Below, one piece after another: positions 26,662 to 35,129 of a stretch of 44,009 nucleotides of DNA (positions are counted from its first letter, which is position 1; every line of letters starts with the position of its first letter). Location: positions 1 through 44,009 of the forward strand of contig JAFDYE010000751.1 of assembly GCA_018267585.1 (NCBI GenBank), in the 5' to 3' direction. The notes under the pieces were generated by a model. That model was given only the letters and a program-made list of their open reading frames with translations. It was not told where the DNA came from and ran no database searches. The stretch comes from Bacteroidota bacterium. GTDB lineage: Bacteria; Bacteroidota; Bacteroidia; Chitinophagales; Chitinophagaceae. Both the position numbers and the translations under genes were made by a program.

Positions 26662-29179
26662 TTTTTTGAAGATTGCTTCTATGGGGCCCCTGGTTGTTCC
26701 CCGGCTGGAGTTTGGGAGGAAGAGGGTCAGGTTGTCGGAGGGGGATGTGATCCTTTTTCAGGGGGATTCGATCACCGATGCGAGGAGGAAGAAGGATGAT
26801 AAGGAAGCGAACAGTTCGCCGGCGCTGGGGGTGAGCTATCCTTTTTTTGCTGCCGGCGAATTGCTTTACCGGGGTGCGGGGAAGGATCTGAAGGTCTACA
26901 ACCGGGGGATCAGCGGGAACAAGGTCTATCAGCTGGCGGAGCGCTGGGATGCGGACTGTCTCGATCTGAAGCCTACGGTATTGAGCATCCTGGTGGGGGT
27001 GAATGATTTCTGGCATACGCTGGTGAATGGCTATAAGGGGACGGTGCAGACTTACAGGGATGACTACAAGAAATTACTGGATCGTACGAAGACGGCTTTG
27101 CCGTCGGTGAAGCTGATCATCGGGGAGCCCTATGCGGTGAAGGGGGTAAAAGCGGTGGATGAAAAGTGGTATCCTGCTTTTCCGGAGTATCAGCAGGCGG
27201 CGCGGGAGATAGCGGAGGAGTATGGAGCGGCGTTTATTCCTTATCAGGCTGTTTATGATGAGGCGATGAAGTCTGCGCCGGGCGGCTACTGGACGGCGGA
27301 TGGCGTGCATCCGACGCTGGCGGGTGCGAAGCTGATGGCGGAGGCGTGGATGAAGGTGGTGAGCTTTTTGTTGGTGTTGATATTGGGAGTTGGGATGGTT
27401 AAGGCTCAGGATGGGGTTCACTATAGCGGGGCGACGATCTCGAATGTGGATTATCATCATGGGGAGCTGGCGCCGGTGGTCGGCGTGCATAATATACAGG
27501 TGTTCCGTGCGAACCGGGAGCACCCTGAACTGGCGGAAGATTCGGGGTGGACCTATAACCATGCGCCGATGCTGGCGTACTGGAACAGGAAATTTTATCT
27601 CGAATATCTGAGTGATAAGGTGGGGGAAAGTATTCCGCCGGGGCAGACGTTGCTGCTGACCTCGGATGATGGGTATGTGTGGACCAAGCCGAAGGTGCTG
27701 TTCCCGCCATACAGGGTGCCCGACGGAACGACAAAGGAAGGGCATCCGGGAGTAGCGAAAGACCTGTTTGCGGTGATGCACCAGCGGATGGGTTTTTATG
27801 TTTCCAAGAAGGGCCGTCTGCTGGCGCTGGGTTTTTACGGCATCTGTCTGGACCCGCATGATGACCCGAATGACGGGAAGGGTATCGGCAGGGTGGTCCG
27901 GGAGATACGGGCAGATGGCAGCTGGGGGCCCATCTATTTTATACATTACAACCCGGCGTGGACTGTTGCGAACACGTCCTTTCCCTATTATGCGTCGAGC
28001 AAGGACAAGGGGTTTGTGGCCGACTGCAACGAGCTGATGGCGACGCCGCTGATGATGATGCAGTGGGTGGAGGAGACGGACAGAAAGGACCCGTTGATCC
28101 CATTGCACAAGGATTACAAGGCGTTCAACTTTTATCATTTGCCCGATGGGCGGGTCGTGGGTTTGTGGAAGAATGCGCTGACCTCGATCAGCAAGGATGA
28201 GGGGAAGACCTGGTCTTCGGTGGGGAGGGCGCCGCATTTTGTCAATGCCAATGCGAAGATATGGGGGCAGAAGACGTCGGACGGGCGTTATGCTGTGGTG
28301 TACAATCCATCGGAGTTTCGCTGGCCGTTGGCTATCTCTACGAGCAAGGACGGGCTGGACTATACGAACCTGCTGCTGGTGGAGGGTGAGATATCGACTG
28401 CGCGGTATGGCGGCGCCTATAAGAACTACGGTCCCCAGTATACGCGGGGGATCATCGAGGGTAATGGGGTGGCTCCGGGTGGGAATATGTGGATCACGTA
28501 TAGTATGAATAAGGAGGACATCTGGGTGGGTGAGATACCCGTGCCGGTTGTTGCTGTGGCGGACAGGGATGTAGATGATGTGTTCGACCGGCTGCCTGCG
28601 GGAAAGGAGCTGCAGTATTGGAATGTCTATAGTCCGCTGTGGGCGCCGGTTCGTATCGGTAAGGATGCGCATGGGGCGCGTTGCCTGGTATTGAAGGATG
28701 AGGACCCGTATGATCTTGCGATGGCGGAGCGGGTATTTCCTGTGGCGAGGAAGATGCAGGTGGAGTTCGATGTGACGCCGGCTCAGGCTGATCACGGGCA
28801 ACTGCAGATAGAGCTGCAGAGCGAACGGAATCTTCCGGCGATGCGGCTGAGCTTTGAGCCGGACGGGAATTTGATCGCGAAGGCGGGAGCCAGGGTTAAG
28901 AATGTAATGAAGTATAGCGCGGGGCAGACCTATGTGGTGCGTATCTCGCTGGATATGGATACCAGGATGTATACGGTGAATGTCAACGGGAAACAGCAAT
29001 TTACGCAGCTGTTCTTTGCGCCGGTGCCGGCCTTTGGCCATATCGTATTCCGCACGGGTGAGGCGAGGCATTATCCTACCGCGGAATCTCCGGCGGAGGC
29101 CCGGGAGGATATGAAGGGTGCGGGGGATAAGGTTGCGGCGGCGGAGTTTTTTATTTCGTATCTGAAAACGAGTAAATGA
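26645..29179 (+). CDS. SGNH/GDSL esterase fused in frame to a sialidase-like propeller protein, with an internal signal peptide
   Basis: A single uninterrupted 844-codon frame. Residues 1-235 are an SGNH/GDSL hydrolase with a twin-arginine motif (TRRDFLK) at the N-terminus, block I GDSITD (S42), NRGISGN, block III GVNDFW (N120) and block V DGVHPT (D219, H222). At M236 a textbook Sec signal peptide begins (MKVVSFLLVLILGVG, cleavage after VKAQ). Residues about 256-640 form a beta-propeller with Asp-box-like motifs (TSDDGYVW, SKDEGKTW), and about 645-844 a beta-sandwich. The GDSL part probably removes acetyl groups from pectin; the propeller's activity is unknown. An ATGA motif at 27350-27353 hints that these were once two overlapping genes. 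The start overlaps the upstream gene by 17 bp. Confidence 0.85.
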   Translation: MSTRRDFLKIASMGPLVVPRLEFGRKRVRLSEGDVILFQGDSITDARRKKDDKEANSSPALGVSYPFFAAGELLYRGAGKDLKVYNRGISGNKVYQLAERWDADCLDLKPTVLSILVGVNDFWHTLVNGYKGTVQTYRDDYKKLLDRTKTALPSVKLIIGEPYAVKGVKAVDEKWYPAFPEYQQAAREIAEEYGAAFIPYQAVYDEAMKSAPGGYWTADGVHPTLAGAKLMAEAWMKVVSFLLVLILGVGMVKAQDGVHYSGATISNVDYHHGELAPVVGVHNIQVFRANREHPELAEDSGWTYNHAPMLAYWNRKFYLEYLSDKVGESIPPGQTLLLTSDDGYVWTKPKVLFPPYRVPDGTTKEGHPGVAKDLFAVMHQRMGFYVSKKGRLLALGFYGICLDPHDDPNDGKGIGRVVREIRADGSWGPIYFIHYNPAWTVANTSFPYYASSKDKGFVADCNELMATPLMMMQWVEETDRKDPLIPLHKDYKAFNFYHLPDGRVVGLWKNALTSISKDEGKTWSSVGRAPHFVNANAKIWGQKTSDGRYAVVYNPSEFRWPLAISTSKDGLDYTNLLLVEGEISTARYGGAYKNYGPQYTRGIIEGNGVAPGGNMWITYSMNKEDIWVGEIPVPVVAVADRDVDDVFDRLPAGKELQYWNVYSPLWAPVRIGKDAHGARCLVLKDEDPYDLAMAERVFPVARKMQVEFDVTPAQADHGQLQIELQSERNLPAMRLSFEPDGNLIAKAGARVKNVMKYSAGQTYVVRISLDMDTRMYTVNVNGKQQFTQLFFAPVPAFGHIVFRTGEARHYPTAESPAEAREDMKGAGDKVAAAEFFISYLKTSK
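27350..27409 (+). other. Internal Sec signal peptide and candidate second translation start inside the GDSL-propeller ORF
   Basis: The 20 codons 236-255 read as a complete signal peptide: Met-Lys start, hydrophobic core SFLLVLILGVG, and a V-K-A-Q cleavage region. The ATG at 27350-27352 is in frame with the GDSL domain. The four bases 27350-27353 are ATGA, the same start/stop overlap used by several gene pairs in this locus, but the TGA is in the +1 frame relative to the GDSL domain and is therefore not read. Initiation here would give a 609-residue secreted propeller protein. Confidence 0.7.
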
Positions 29180-32100
29180 GATTTAAAGGGATCATAGGGT
29201 TTGTTCTTTTGTGGGGTGTGGCATTCGGGCAGGAGAGGGCTGTGCCTGCAACGCGGGTGGAGCAGGTGGGTGGGTTTGTGGGGGAAAGGCTCGAGAAGAA
29301 TAAGGATAATTTTCTGAAGACATTTCCGATAGGAAGGTATGTGTCGATGGTGGAGGAGCGGAAGCATGTGGCGTGGGACTGGAGGCAGGGAGAGCAGCCG
29401 GGCAAATGGCTGGAGTCGGCGATATTGAACAAGATGCCGGAGGCGCATGCTGTGTTCGAGCGGCTGCTGAAGGCGCAGGCTCCGGACGGATATCTTGGGG
29501 TGAGCGAGAAGCCGTTGAGGGGGATGGACGCGTATGAGCTGTATTTTACGGAGCATGCGCTGCTGACGGCTTATGAGGTATGGAAGGATCGCAGGGGGCT
29601 GAAGGCGGCCCGGCGGCTGGGGGATTATTTTTTAGACCATATCGGGCCGGGTAAGGAAGAGTTCTGGCCTTCGTCTGTGCATTACCCGGAGAATAAGGGG
29701 AAGGTTTTAAAGGGGACGATGCATTCGGAGATAGCGGGGCATAGTATACATTATTCCTGGGAAGGGACGCTGCTCATCGATCCGGTGATGCGGCTGTATC
29801 AGCTGACCGGTGATAAACGATATTTTGACTGGTGTAAGTGGGTGGTGAGCTCTATCGACAAGTGGAGTGGCTGGGATGCGTATTCCAACCTGGATAAGGT
29901 GGCGGACGGGACGATGGGGATCGACAGGGTGCAACCCTATGTACATGCGCATACTTTCCAGATGAATTTTCTGGGGTTGTTGCGGATGTATGAAGTGAGC
30001 GGGGATACGAATTATCTGAGAAAGGTAGCGGGCGCCTGGAATGATATCAGTCGCCGCCAGCTGTATATAACGGGTGGGGTTAGTGTGGGAGAGCACTATG
30101 AGAAGGATTATGTCAAGCCGCTGACGGGGGAGATGATGGAGACCTGTGCTACGATGTCGTGGATACAGCTGTCGGAGTATCTGCTTGAGCTGACGGGGGA
30201 TCCGAAGTATGCGGATGCGATCGAGCGGATATGTTTCAACCAGGTGTTCGCTGAGCAGACGATCGATGGGGATGCCAATCATTATTTTACGCCGCCGAAC
30301 GGGGTTACTCCGAGGGGATATTTCAGGGAGCCGGATTGTTGTATGGGGAGCGGGCACCGGCTGTTGTCGATGTTGCCGGGATTTATCTATGGAGAGGGGA
30401 AGGGAGGGGACGTCTATGTCAATCAGTATATTCCGTCTGCGGTGAGGATTGGTAAGACGGAGGTAAGGCAGGAAACGAATTTTCCGGAAGACGGGAAGGT
30501 TGTAATTTATGTGAGCCCGGCGGCGCCGGTGGCGTTTGCTGTTCGTGTGCGGGTGCCCGGGTGGTGTAAGGCGCCGGTGGTCGAGGTGAATGGTGGGGCT
30601 GTTTCCGGGGTTGTGCCGGGAAGCTATGTGGTATTGAAGCGGGTTTGGAAGAAGGGGGATAAGATTGTGATATCGCTGCCGATGGAGCTGGAGTGGGTGA
30701 GACATGCCCATTATTTGAAGACTTCGGACAGGAAGCCGTATAAGACTTCGCCTGATGCCGATGCGCCGTATGCTTTGGTAAGAGGGCCGGTGGTATATGC
30801 GATGGATGATATCTGGTATAAGGGGGATACGGCGGAATTTGCGGGCAGTATGGATAGTGTGAAGTATGTGCTTGCGCCGGCGGCCGGGTTGAGGCAGGTG
30901 GCGGCGCCTGCGGGTATATTGGGACCGGGTTATGAAGTGCCGCTGGTGCTGGCGAACGGGAAGGCAGTGACGGTGCCGCTTTATCCGTTTGCGAACATTG
31001 GGAAATGGTACCGGGATGCTGCGCATAAGCCGGATAGCAATGCGGCGGCGTGGAAGTATGCGATATGGCTGAAGGGGGTGGCGCCGGTGGGTTTGTCATT
31101 GCCAAAGATCTTCGAAGACAATATGGTGCTGCAGAGGGGGCGGCCTGTGCCGGTGTGGGGGTTGGCGCCTTTTGGAGCGAGGGTAAGTGTCGGGTTCGGG
31201 GGACAGAGAAAGGAAGTGGTGGCGAATGGAAGGGGGGAATGGAGGTGTGATCTGGATGCGATGGATGTGGTTAGGGAGGGGAAGGAAATGGTGGTGAGTG
31301 ATGACCGGGGAGAGGCCGTGCGTTTTAAGAATGTGCTGGTCGGGGAGGTGTGGTTGTGCAGCGGGCAGTCGAATATGGAATATACGATGCGGAAGAACAG
31401 CAAGTTCGATACGGTTGAGGAAGCGGGGAATCCGGAGATACGGTTATTCCTGGTGGGGACGCATTATAGCAAGCCGGAGACGCATGGTGTGTGGAGTCCG
31501 GCGGTGGGGGAAGCGTTGCGTGGGTTCTCGGCGCCGGGGTATTTTTTTGCGAAAGAATTGAATAAGCAATTGGGTGTGCCGGTGGGGGTGATCGCGAATG
31601 CGGTGCCGGGGAGCGCGATAGAGCCGTATTTAGGAGACAGCGGCAAATTTTATCAGACGATGGTCCGGCCGCTTGCGCCATATGGGATCAAGGGGTTTTG
31701 CTGGTATCAGGGGGAGACGAATTGTATGTTAAACGATACGGTCGCTTATCCGGGGAAGATGAAGAGATTGATAGAGGGATGGAGGGGGATATGGGGAGGG
31801 GCGGATCTGCCTTTCTATTTTGTGCAGATAGCGCCTTATTATTATTCGAAGAGCAATGGCGGGAATCAGGCGCATAGTGTGGAGTCGGAGGCGGATTTCT
31901 GGGGAGCGCAGGAGAAGGCGCTGGCTCTGCCGCATACGGGGATGGTGGTGACGTCTGACCTGGTGGATAGTCTGCAGGATCTGCATCCGGGTCATAAAAG
32001 GGAAGTGGGGCGCCGGCTGGCGCTGTGGGCATTGGCGAAGGATTATGGGCGGCAGGTTGTGTATTCGGGGCCGGTGTTTAAGGGATTGGCGGCGAAGGGC

Positions 32101-32364
32101 AGGAGGATCGGGCTGAGTTTTTCCGATGTGGGTAGCGGGCTGGTGAGCCGGGATGGAAAGGCGCTTAGCTGGTTTGAGGTTGCAGGGGCTGACGGGGGAT
32201 TTGTGGCGGCTAAGGCGAAGATACAGGGATCGGATAAGGTATTGGTTGTTTCGCCGGTGAAGGATCCGAGGGTGGTCCGGTTTGGGTGGAATGAGGCGGC
32301 GCAGCCTAATTTGTTTAATAAGGAAGGGTTGCCTGCGATGCCCTTCCGGACAACTATTGATTGA
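29176..32364 (+). CDS. GH127-type (DUF1680) glycosidase fused to a sialate O-acetylesterase (SASA) domain
   Basis: A 1062-residue secreted bifunctional protein (signal peptide to AFGQ, residue 19). Residues about 20-640 are a GH127/GH146-clan (alpha/alpha)6-barrel enzyme with beta-sandwich; the zinc-thiolate site of HypBA1-type beta-L-arabinofuranosidases is present as E322-T-C324 and C388-C389 (EPDCCMGSGHR). In RG-II loci a GH127 enzyme instead releases aceric acid, so the substrate is open. Residues about 645-1062 are an SGNH-type SASA esterase: LSLPKIFEDNMVLQRG, CSGQSNME (S732), CWYQGETN and DLHPGHK (H937). Such domains deacetylate sialic acid, xylan or other glycans; pectin acetyl groups are the likely target here. 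There is no signal peptide at the junction, so this is a true fusion. Starts by ATGA overlap. Confidence 0.9.
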   Translation: MRFKGIIGFVLLWGVAFGQERAVPATRVEQVGGFVGERLEKNKDNFLKTFPIGRYVSMVEERKHVAWDWRQGEQPGKWLESAILNKMPEAHAVFERLLKAQAPDGYLGVSEKPLRGMDAYELYFTEHALLTAYEVWKDRRGLKAARRLGDYFLDHIGPGKEEFWPSSVHYPENKGKVLKGTMHSEIAGHSIHYSWEGTLLIDPVMRLYQLTGDKRYFDWCKWVVSSIDKWSGWDAYSNLDKVADGTMGIDRVQPYVHAHTFQMNFLGLLRMYEVSGDTNYLRKVAGAWNDISRRQLYITGGVSVGEHYEKDYVKPLTGEMMETCATMSWIQLSEYLLELTGDPKYADAIERICFNQVFAEQTIDGDANHYFTPPNGVTPRGYFREPDCCMGSGHRLLSMLPGFIYGEGKGGDVYVNQYIPSAVRIGKTEVRQETNFPEDGKVVIYVSPAAPVAFAVRVRVPGWCKAPVVEVNGGAVSGVVPGSYVVLKRVWKKGDKIVISLPMELEWVRHAHYLKTSDRKPYKTSPDADAPYALVRGPVVYAMDDIWYKGDTAEFAGSMDSVKYVLAPAAGLRQVAAPAGILGPGYEVPLVLANGKAVTVPLYPFANIGKWYRDAAHKPDSNAAAWKYAIWLKGVAPVGLSLPKIFEDNMVLQRGRPVPVWGLAPFGARVSVGFGGQRKEVVANGRGEWRCDLDAMDVVREGKEMVVSDDRGEAVRFKNVLVGEVWLCSGQSNMEYTMRKNSKFDTVEEAGNPEIRLFLVGTHYSKPETHGVWSPAVGEALRGFSAPGYFFAKELNKQLGVPVGVIANAVPGSAIEPYLGDSGKFYQTMVRPLAPYGIKGFCWYQGETNCMLNDTVAYPGKMKRLIEGWRGIWGGADLPFYFVQIAPYYYSKSNGGNQAHSVESEADFWGAQEKALALPHTGMVVTSDLVDSLQDLHPGHKREVGRRLALWALAKDYGRQVVYSGPVFKGLAAKGRRIGLSFSDVGSGLVSRDGKALSWFEVAGADGGFVAAKAKIQGSDKVLVVSPVKDPRVVRFGWNEAAQPNLFNKEGLPAMPFRTTID

Positions 32365-35129
32365 TGAAAGGGAAATGCACGGTCATTTTTATGTTGGCTG
32401 TTTGCTGCCTGGCGGTGGCGCGCGGCCAGGAGACGGAAAAGGTATTTCTGTCCGGTACCGGTAGTGATCATACGGTGAACTGGTCCTTCTATTGTACGGA
32501 GGGGCGCAATTCGGGTAAGTGGACGACGATCCCTGTGCCGTCCAACTGGGAGCTGCAGGGGTTTGGGAAATATAATTATGGTCTTGACAAGGATTCTGTG
32601 AGGGGGCATGAGAAGGGGATATACAAGTATTCGTTCGTTGTTGCCGGGGCATGGAAGGGCCGGCGGGTGAACATCGTCTTTGACGGGAGCATGACGGACA
32701 CGGAGGTAAAGATCAATGGAAAGTCGGCGGGGAGGGTGCACCAGGGCTCTTTTTACCGTTTCAAATACGATATTTCTTCGTTGCTGCATTATGGCGGGAC
32801 GAACCGGCTGGAGGTTATTGTCAGTAAGGAGTCTTCGAACAAGAGCGTGAATATGGCGGAGCGGCATTGTGATTTCTGGATATTTGGCGGTATTTACAGG
32901 CCGGTATTCCTGGAGGCTTTGCCGGCGCAGCATATCAGCAGCCAGGCGCTGGATGCCAGGGCTGACGGGAGTTTTTCGGCGGTGGTGCGTCTGGAGGGTG
33001 TGACGAATGCCAATTTGTTGTCGGCGCAGGTGTTCACGCTGGGCGGGGAGAGGGTGGGAGCGCCTTTTTCCGCGCCCGTGCATTGGGGGGATACGGTGGC
33101 GCGGCTAAAGGCATCTTTTGTGCATCCGCTGACCTGGAATCCTGAGGCGCCCAGTCTTTACAAAGTCGTGTATAGCCTGACGGGCAGCGGCGGGGTGGTA
33201 CACCGGGTCGAACAACGTTTTGGCTTCAGGACGGTGGAGTTGCGGGAGCGGGATGGCATCTACGTGAACGGGGTGAAGATAAAGTTCAAGGGTGTATGTC
33301 GTCATTCCTTCTGGCCGGAGACGGGGAGGGCGTTGAATAAAGAGCTGAGCCTGCTGGACGTGCAGCTGATAAAGGATATGAATATGAATGCGGTCCGGAT
33401 GTCGCACTATCCGCCTGACGATCATTTCCTGGATATGTGTGATTCGCTGGGTGTGTTCGTGCTCGATGAGCTGACGGGCTGGCATCATGCGTATGATACG
33501 GAAGTCGGGTCGGTGCTGGTGAAGGAGATGATCGGGAAGGACGTCAATCATCCGAGCATTGTTGTCTGGGACAATGGGAATGAAGGTGGATTTAATTTTG
33601 ATCTGGACGGGCTGTTCGACCGGTATGATATTCAGGGTCGGCCGTTGATACATCCCTGGGCGGTATTCCGGGGGACGGACACGCAGCATTATATCAACTA
33701 TGATTATGGCAACGGTACGTATTGGCACGGGCATAATATCGTCTTCCCGACGGAGTTCCTGCATGGCCTCTATGACGGAGGGCATGGAGCGGGGCTGGCC
33801 GATTTTTGGGAGCTGATGTATCATGAGCCGTTGTCGGCCGGAGGGTTTTTGTGGGATTTTTCGGATGAGGCGGTGGTGCGTCGCGACTGGCATGATTCGC
33901 TGGATACGGACAAGGATCATGGACCGGACGGGATACTGGGGCCGCACAGGGAGAAGGAGGGTAGCTATTATGCGGTGAAGGAGGTTTGGAGTCCGGTGCA
34001 TCTGATGAGAAAGGAAATAACGGCTGCGTTCGATGGCAGGATCCCGGTGGAGAACCGGTGGTTGTATACGAACCTGAAGGATTGCCGGTTTTCGTGGAGG
34101 CTGACGCCGATGAAGGGGGCGGCGGTTGCGGGGGCGGTGGATGCGCCGGATGTGGCGCCGGGGCAGCAGGGGGAGATAAGGATGTCGTTGCCGATGAATT
34201 GGAGGACGTATGATGTGCTCGGGCTGACGGCAACGGATAGGTTTGGCAGGGAAATTTATAGCTGGACCTGGCCGATCGCGAGGCCGGATGTGGTAGCGAT
34301 GCGGATGGTGGATACGGTGGGGACCGGAAATGTGACGACGGGTTCGGAGGATTCCTGTATCGTGCTGTCGGCTGCTGGTGTGAAGGCCTGGTTTGGGAAG
34401 ATGACGGGTTTGCTCCGGAAGGTGGAGAATGGGCGGGGGGTGATACCTTTTGCCGACGGGCCGACGCTGGCGGCGGGGGCGGGTGAGTTTTTGGGGTTGA
34501 GGCAGGGGGAGGAGGCCCATAATGCCTTCATAGAGGTGAGCTATAGCAAGCAGAGTTTGATCAAAAAGCTTCGATGGACGATGTATCCTTCGGGATGGCT
34601 GAAGATGGAGATCCATTATTTTCCGCCGGAGTATGAATACAGTCTGCTGGGGGTTAATTTTTCTTATCCTGAAAGCAGGGTCAGGGGTGTTCGCTGGATG
34701 GGCAACGGGCCATACCGGGTATGGAAGAACCGGATGCAGGGTGTGACGCTTGGGGTATGGGACAAGGCCTATAACAATACCATCACCGGGCAGGGGGACT
34801 GTATCTATCCGGAGTTCAAGGGCTATTTCTCCAATCTTTACTGGATGCGGCTGGAGACGGACGGGCAGCCGCTGACGGTGGTCTGTGCTAACGAGGATGT
34901 ATATCTGCGGTTGTTTACGCCGGCTGATCCGGTGAAGACCTATAATACGGCGCCGCCTTTCCCGGAAGGGAATATCTCCTTTATGCAGGGGATACCGGCA
35001 ATCGGAACGAAGTCGCAGAAGCCCGAGAAGCTGGGGCCTTCGGGCGCGAAAAATATGTATTATGATTATGGGAGGAGCGGGGAGTATGCAAAGGTGATCG
35101 AATTGTATTTTGATCTTTCAGGGAAATGA
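32364..35129 (+). CDS. GH2 family glycoside hydrolase (beta-galactosidase-like)
   Basis: 921 residues from ATG 32364, whose A is the last base of the upstream stop (TGATG); a TTG three bases earlier is less likely. Signal peptide MKGKCTVIFMLAVCCLAVARG. Domain order: jelly roll (IPVPSNWELQGFGKYNYG, FDGSMTDTEVKINGKSAG, FWIFGGIYRPVFLEAL), Ig-like domain, TIM barrel with FKGVCRHSFWPETG, acid/base E407 in WDNGNEGGF and nucleophile E464 in FPTEFLHG, then about 380 residues of beta-rich C-terminal domains resembling the beta-galactosidase small-chain region (WMGNGPYRVWKNRMQG). It differs clearly from the other two GH2 proteins in the window (NGNEGG motif), so it probably has a different specificity, perhaps a uronidase or arabinopyranosidase. 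Confidence 0.88.
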   Translation: MKGKCTVIFMLAVCCLAVARGQETEKVFLSGTGSDHTVNWSFYCTEGRNSGKWTTIPVPSNWELQGFGKYNYGLDKDSVRGHEKGIYKYSFVVAGAWKGRRVNIVFDGSMTDTEVKINGKSAGRVHQGSFYRFKYDISSLLHYGGTNRLEVIVSKESSNKSVNMAERHCDFWIFGGIYRPVFLEALPAQHISSQALDARADGSFSAVVRLEGVTNANLLSAQVFTLGGERVGAPFSAPVHWGDTVARLKASFVHPLTWNPEAPSLYKVVYSLTGSGGVVHRVEQRFGFRTVELRERDGIYVNGVKIKFKGVCRHSFWPETGRALNKELSLLDVQLIKDMNMNAVRMSHYPPDDHFLDMCDSLGVFVLDELTGWHHAYDTEVGSVLVKEMIGKDVNHPSIVVWDNGNEGGFNFDLDGLFDRYDIQGRPLIHPWAVFRGTDTQHYINYDYGNGTYWHGHNIVFPTEFLHGLYDGGHGAGLADFWELMYHEPLSAGGFLWDFSDEAVVRRDWHDSLDTDKDHGPDGILGPHREKEGSYYAVKEVWSPVHLMRKEITAAFDGRIPVENRWLYTNLKDCRFSWRLTPMKGAAVAGAVDAPDVAPGQQGEIRMSLPMNWRTYDVLGLTATDRFGREIYSWTWPIARPDVVAMRMVDTVGTGNVTTGSEDSCIVLSAAGVKAWFGKMTGLLRKVENGRGVIPFADGPTLAAGAGEFLGLRQGEEAHNAFIEVSYSKQSLIKKLRWTMYPSGWLKMEIHYFPPEYEYSLLGVNFSYPESRVRGVRWMGNGPYRVWKNRMQGVTLGVWDKAYNNTITGQGDCIYPEFKGYFSNLYWMRLETDGQPLTVVCANEDVYLRLFTPADPVKTYNTAPPFPEGNISFMQGIPAIGTKSQKPEKLGPSGAKNMYYDYGRSGEYAKVIELYFDLSGK

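Noticed and set aside
27074-29071. 665-residue minus-strand open frame opposite the propeller gene
   Set aside because: Arg/His/Pro-rich shadow composition; the plus strand has clear Asp-box propeller and signal peptide sequence.
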